Position numbers and translations under genes: made by a program. A stretch of 8,031 nucleotides of DNA from an uncultured Opitutales bacterium (GTDB lineage Bacteria > Verrucomicrobiota > Verrucomicrobiia > Opitutales > Intestinicryptomonadaceae): assembly GCA_900545715.1 (NCBI GenBank), contig URAJ01000061.1, positions 1-8,031 of the forward strand, given 5' to 3'. Under the pieces are notes generated by a model. It did not search any database. It saw only the letters and a list, made by a program, of their open reading frames with translations, and was not told where the DNA came from. This document shows positions 7,401 through 8,031 of this stretch, one piece after another (the first letter of the stretch is position 1; the number at the start of each line of letters is the position of its first letter).

Positions 7401-7948
7401 ACGCATTTGCTATCGTCTTTGCCGCCGCTTTTTTCGAGCGAGTTTTTGTAATTTTCTTTCGAGTTATTGTGCCAGCCGGAGGGCGGGAGCTTGTCTAATG
7501 CCTCAAAATCGAGCTTTTCGTTTATGTCGGATACACCTTCGGCATTTAGGTTGCTCGGTAATTCCCATGCGTGGGGGTTGTCGTAATATACCCAAACGCG
7601 CGTTTTCGAGTTCGGCTTGCAAGCTACGGGTACAGCGAGAGTTGAATTCTCTCCTATTGTATCGCCTTCCGGAATGACATCAAAGAGAAGTTCCTTGCCA
7701 TTTTCGCCGACCACCCTCAATTCTTTTGTTGGTCGGGAAACTATCCCTAACTTTTTTGCAGGAACGCAGAAAATTTCTCCGTCGAGTTCATTTGCGGTTT
7801 TATTTTCAAATGTTATTTCAACGCGTTTTGCGTGCGGATAGTTCCCGTCGAGGTACAGCGGATAATGCCATGCCTGTTGCCCGACAACGCAAAATCCTGT
7901 AGATAGTAGTATGTACGCAATAGATAAAAGTTTTAAGATTCTTGGCAT
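4397..7948 (-). CDS. Secreted multidomain DUF4091/GH123-like glycoside hydrolase
   Basis: The protein is 1183 aa from the ATG at 7948. That start is chosen because it opens a signal peptide (MPRILKLLSIAYILLSTGF, then CVVG) with AAAGGA four bases ahead; the frame extends 14 codons further to a TTG, which would spoil the signal. Domains: a beta-sandwich resembling DUF2341 (about 25-135, WVYYDNP at 119-125); a CBM4/9-like jelly roll (about 146-283, ending AWFDDLQL); a second CBM4/9-like module (about 441-580, starting NLLKNPSFEMG); a beta-sandwich of the kind preceding DUF4091 (about 617-770, EYEGMQLAIRN); then a DUF4091/GH123-like barrel (about 775-1110). The barrel has YISDEP with the Asp923-Glu924 pair expected for substrate-assisted GH123 catalysis, GYEFWG at 1025-1030, and the hallmark RMESHRDGVEDYEY at 1085-1098. 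GH123 enzymes release beta-GalNAc, but most DUF4091 members are untested. The protein is about twice the usual length because of the added modules. It is the first gene of the operon with GH36. Its last 20 or so residues (DPAGDSPANTADNN...) are low-complexity and absent from the paralogous relic. Confidence 0.82.
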   Translation of the reverse strand: MPRILKLLSIAYILLSTGFCVVGQQAWHYPLYLDGNYPHAKRVEITFENKTANELDGEIFCVPAKKLGIVSRPTKELRVVGENGKELLFDVIPEGDTIGENSTLAVPVACKPNSKTRVWVYYDNPHAWELPSNLNAEGVSDINEKLDFEALDKLPPSGWHNNSKENYKNSLEKSGGKDDSKCVSTTAEKGSTPQWVCISRSFKVNAGDKYKFSGWVRGENVKGRAGFYIHEGKRNIHKDQNKDSFDWKKIEFEGVIPEGVKDLSFGTVLYATEGKAWFDDLQLNIKRAQKNNIGISIGETESLELASSGESDKWQLSSAKYPSRIKFCVRNISPLKKGNVIACASINRITNANYEKEAFAVIVDGKRRPFFLASGYMLASVGDIGPMSEKVFYVYLNKNKKNQIPNVKGDYASGILSDYKADAAASADVENFGKIMDSATNLLKNPSFEMGTESWGGTMDTERATAKIVEGGLYGEHAAMLEIKDPKNSAWHGFRQAVPGIPGNEYIIAGWCRLPDGGAGTVHAHYDFQKGDFNAYSSTVMGDKWQIFAMFVSATCPGKTSVHLTATKGKYMYDGIIVAESVKASSLEYENIADFKKNKKMSVWQTDNIIKIFPGDYPKAETEAYLELAGNEYEGMQLAIRNPTEIKALEVSVDAPKYAGEDAGENPPALPAPQIGHIENVIIDTASAYFHFTDLKKYERFVRPNNFAVLYPDPIIPSAKFDLPAKQTKGVYLTFYAPKDAKPGIYEGKIELKNEGKILKTLPYKIKVYGFSLSDEPQVYAIFDLRLGAGAQYKNYTHREAAKFMKSKKLSVDTLPARITFKLENGKPVADFSKFDKEAEYYLNELKFPYLYLPFSAGTFGWANPPRPYLGENPYPGKWPYENADHTRLNPKYREYIVESLKQISKHLEEKGWTDRFMYYISDEPFAWHPNIIKQMIALCDAIHEGAPKMKIYCSTWKYVPEWIGKLNIWGVGAQGQASEEEIELLKKSGADIITTTDGHFVLDNPYNALERLMPLYCYKYGFKGYEFWGADWYTLNPLKWGIHLDIPQSDTPGKHYRVRYPNGDGYIFYPGKLIGQKEPFSSVRMESHRDGVEDYEYFIILEKLAKQKNDKEALETLERIKKFAFIPNAGGRNAPMLLPEPEKYTELRREIARQIERLKSDKSDPAGDSPANTADNNAKNDK
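4433..4451 (-). promoter_or_regulatory. GC-rich perfect hairpin before the GH36 start
   Basis: GGCGGGGG (4433-4440) and CCCCCGCC (4444-4451) form a perfect eight-pair all-G/C stem around a three-base loop. In the mRNA it lies inside the last codons of the DUF4091 gene and 16 bases ahead of the GH36 ATG at 4416. There is no T-run behind it, so it is not a terminator. A structure in this position can hold back independent ribosome entry and make GH36 translation depend on ribosomes arriving from upstream, or it can stabilise a processed mRNA end. The regulatory role is inferred. Confidence 0.4.
4467..4562 (-). repeat. Direct repeat: DUF4091 tail copy in the intact gene
   Basis: This stretch of the intact DUF4091 gene is the partner of 2417-2512. 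Both run in the same orientation, the alignment has no gap, and the offset is exactly 2050 bases. The shared core GACTTTAACCGTTCTATCT occurs at 4467-4485 and 2417-2435. Together the copies flank the whole GH36 gene. Confidence 0.85.
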
Positions 7949-7952
7949 ATTG

Positions 7953-7960
7953 TCCTTTCC
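7953..7960 (-). promoter_or_regulatory. Ribosome binding site deciding the DUF4091 start
   Basis: On the minus strand GGAAAGGA lies four bases before the ATG at 7948. It supports that ATG over the upstream in-frame TTG at 7990, which has only pyrimidine-rich sequence before it. The spacing is slightly short but usable. Confidence 0.6.
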
Positions 7961-8031
7961 GATATATGGGATTTTTACGCTCTTCGTCAAACTCAGTGGG
8001 ATGAGGAAGAAAGAGGGGATAAGAGAAGAAG

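Noticed and set aside
7926..7948. Lipoprotein signal in the DUF4091 protein (Cys after STGF)
   Set aside because: The residue before the Cys is Phe, which does not fit a lipobox; a normal signal peptide is more likely.
7961..7990. TTGACG (7990-7985) and TATATC (7966-7961) on the minus strand as a promoter for the DUF4091 operon
   Set aside because: Transcription would start about at the ribosome site, leaving it outside the mRNA; the -10 match is weak and the spacer is 18 bases. The real promoter is probably beyond the right edge.
7949..7990. TTG start 14 codons upstream for the DUF4091 protein
   Set aside because: It puts non-hydrophobic residues ahead of the signal peptide and lacks a ribosome site; the ATG at 7948 has both.

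Overview
The window looks like a bacterial chromosome fragment from a glycan-degrading organism. Its two large minus-strand genes encode secreted, multi-domain carbohydrate-active enzymes: a DUF4091/GH123-like protein with CBM-like modules and a GH36-type melibiase. This style is common in the PVC group (Lentisphaerota, Kiritimatiellota, Verrucomicrobiota) and also occurs in Bacteroidota and Planctomycetota. The taxonomic guess is an inference from gene style only; no marker gene is present.

Layout, left to right. A strong intrinsic terminator (6-48) closes a plus-strand gene lying left of the window. About 500 bases without a convincing gene follow, including a 150-base pyrimidine-rich stretch (261-410). 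A sigma70-like promoter (518-545) then precedes a lone plus-strand gene (567-2303). It encodes an intact one-chain DUF262-DUF1524 protein of the GmrSD/BrxU/SspE type, probably an anti-phage nuclease. It is clearly richer in A+T than the rest of the window. It converges on the minus-strand genes, and one hairpin with T-runs on both sides (about 2361-2400) can terminate transcription from both directions.

The minus strand, read right to left, is a two-gene operon. First comes a 1183-aa secreted DUF4091/GH123-like protein (7948-4397). Its stop codon overlaps the start of a roughly 630-aa secreted GH36/melibiase-like enzyme (4416-2524), which suggests translational coupling. Both have signal peptides and probably act together on glycans in the periplasm or outside the cell. 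If the family activities hold (beta-GalNAc release for GH123, alpha-Gal or alpha-GalNAc release for GH36), animal-type glycans are plausible substrates.

The most unusual feature lies directly behind the GH36 stop codon. There, in the same reading frame, is a 117-base relic of the 3' end of a second DUF4091 gene (2407-2523). It matches the intact gene's 3' end without gaps (72 of 96 bases by hand count, including a 19-base exact match). The GH36 gene is therefore flanked by two same-direction copies of a DUF4091 tail, exactly 2050 bases apart. The relic stops right after the shared helix, whereas the intact gene runs about 20 residues further through a GC-rich perfect hairpin and into the GH36 start region. 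This suggests that the overlap is a derived state.
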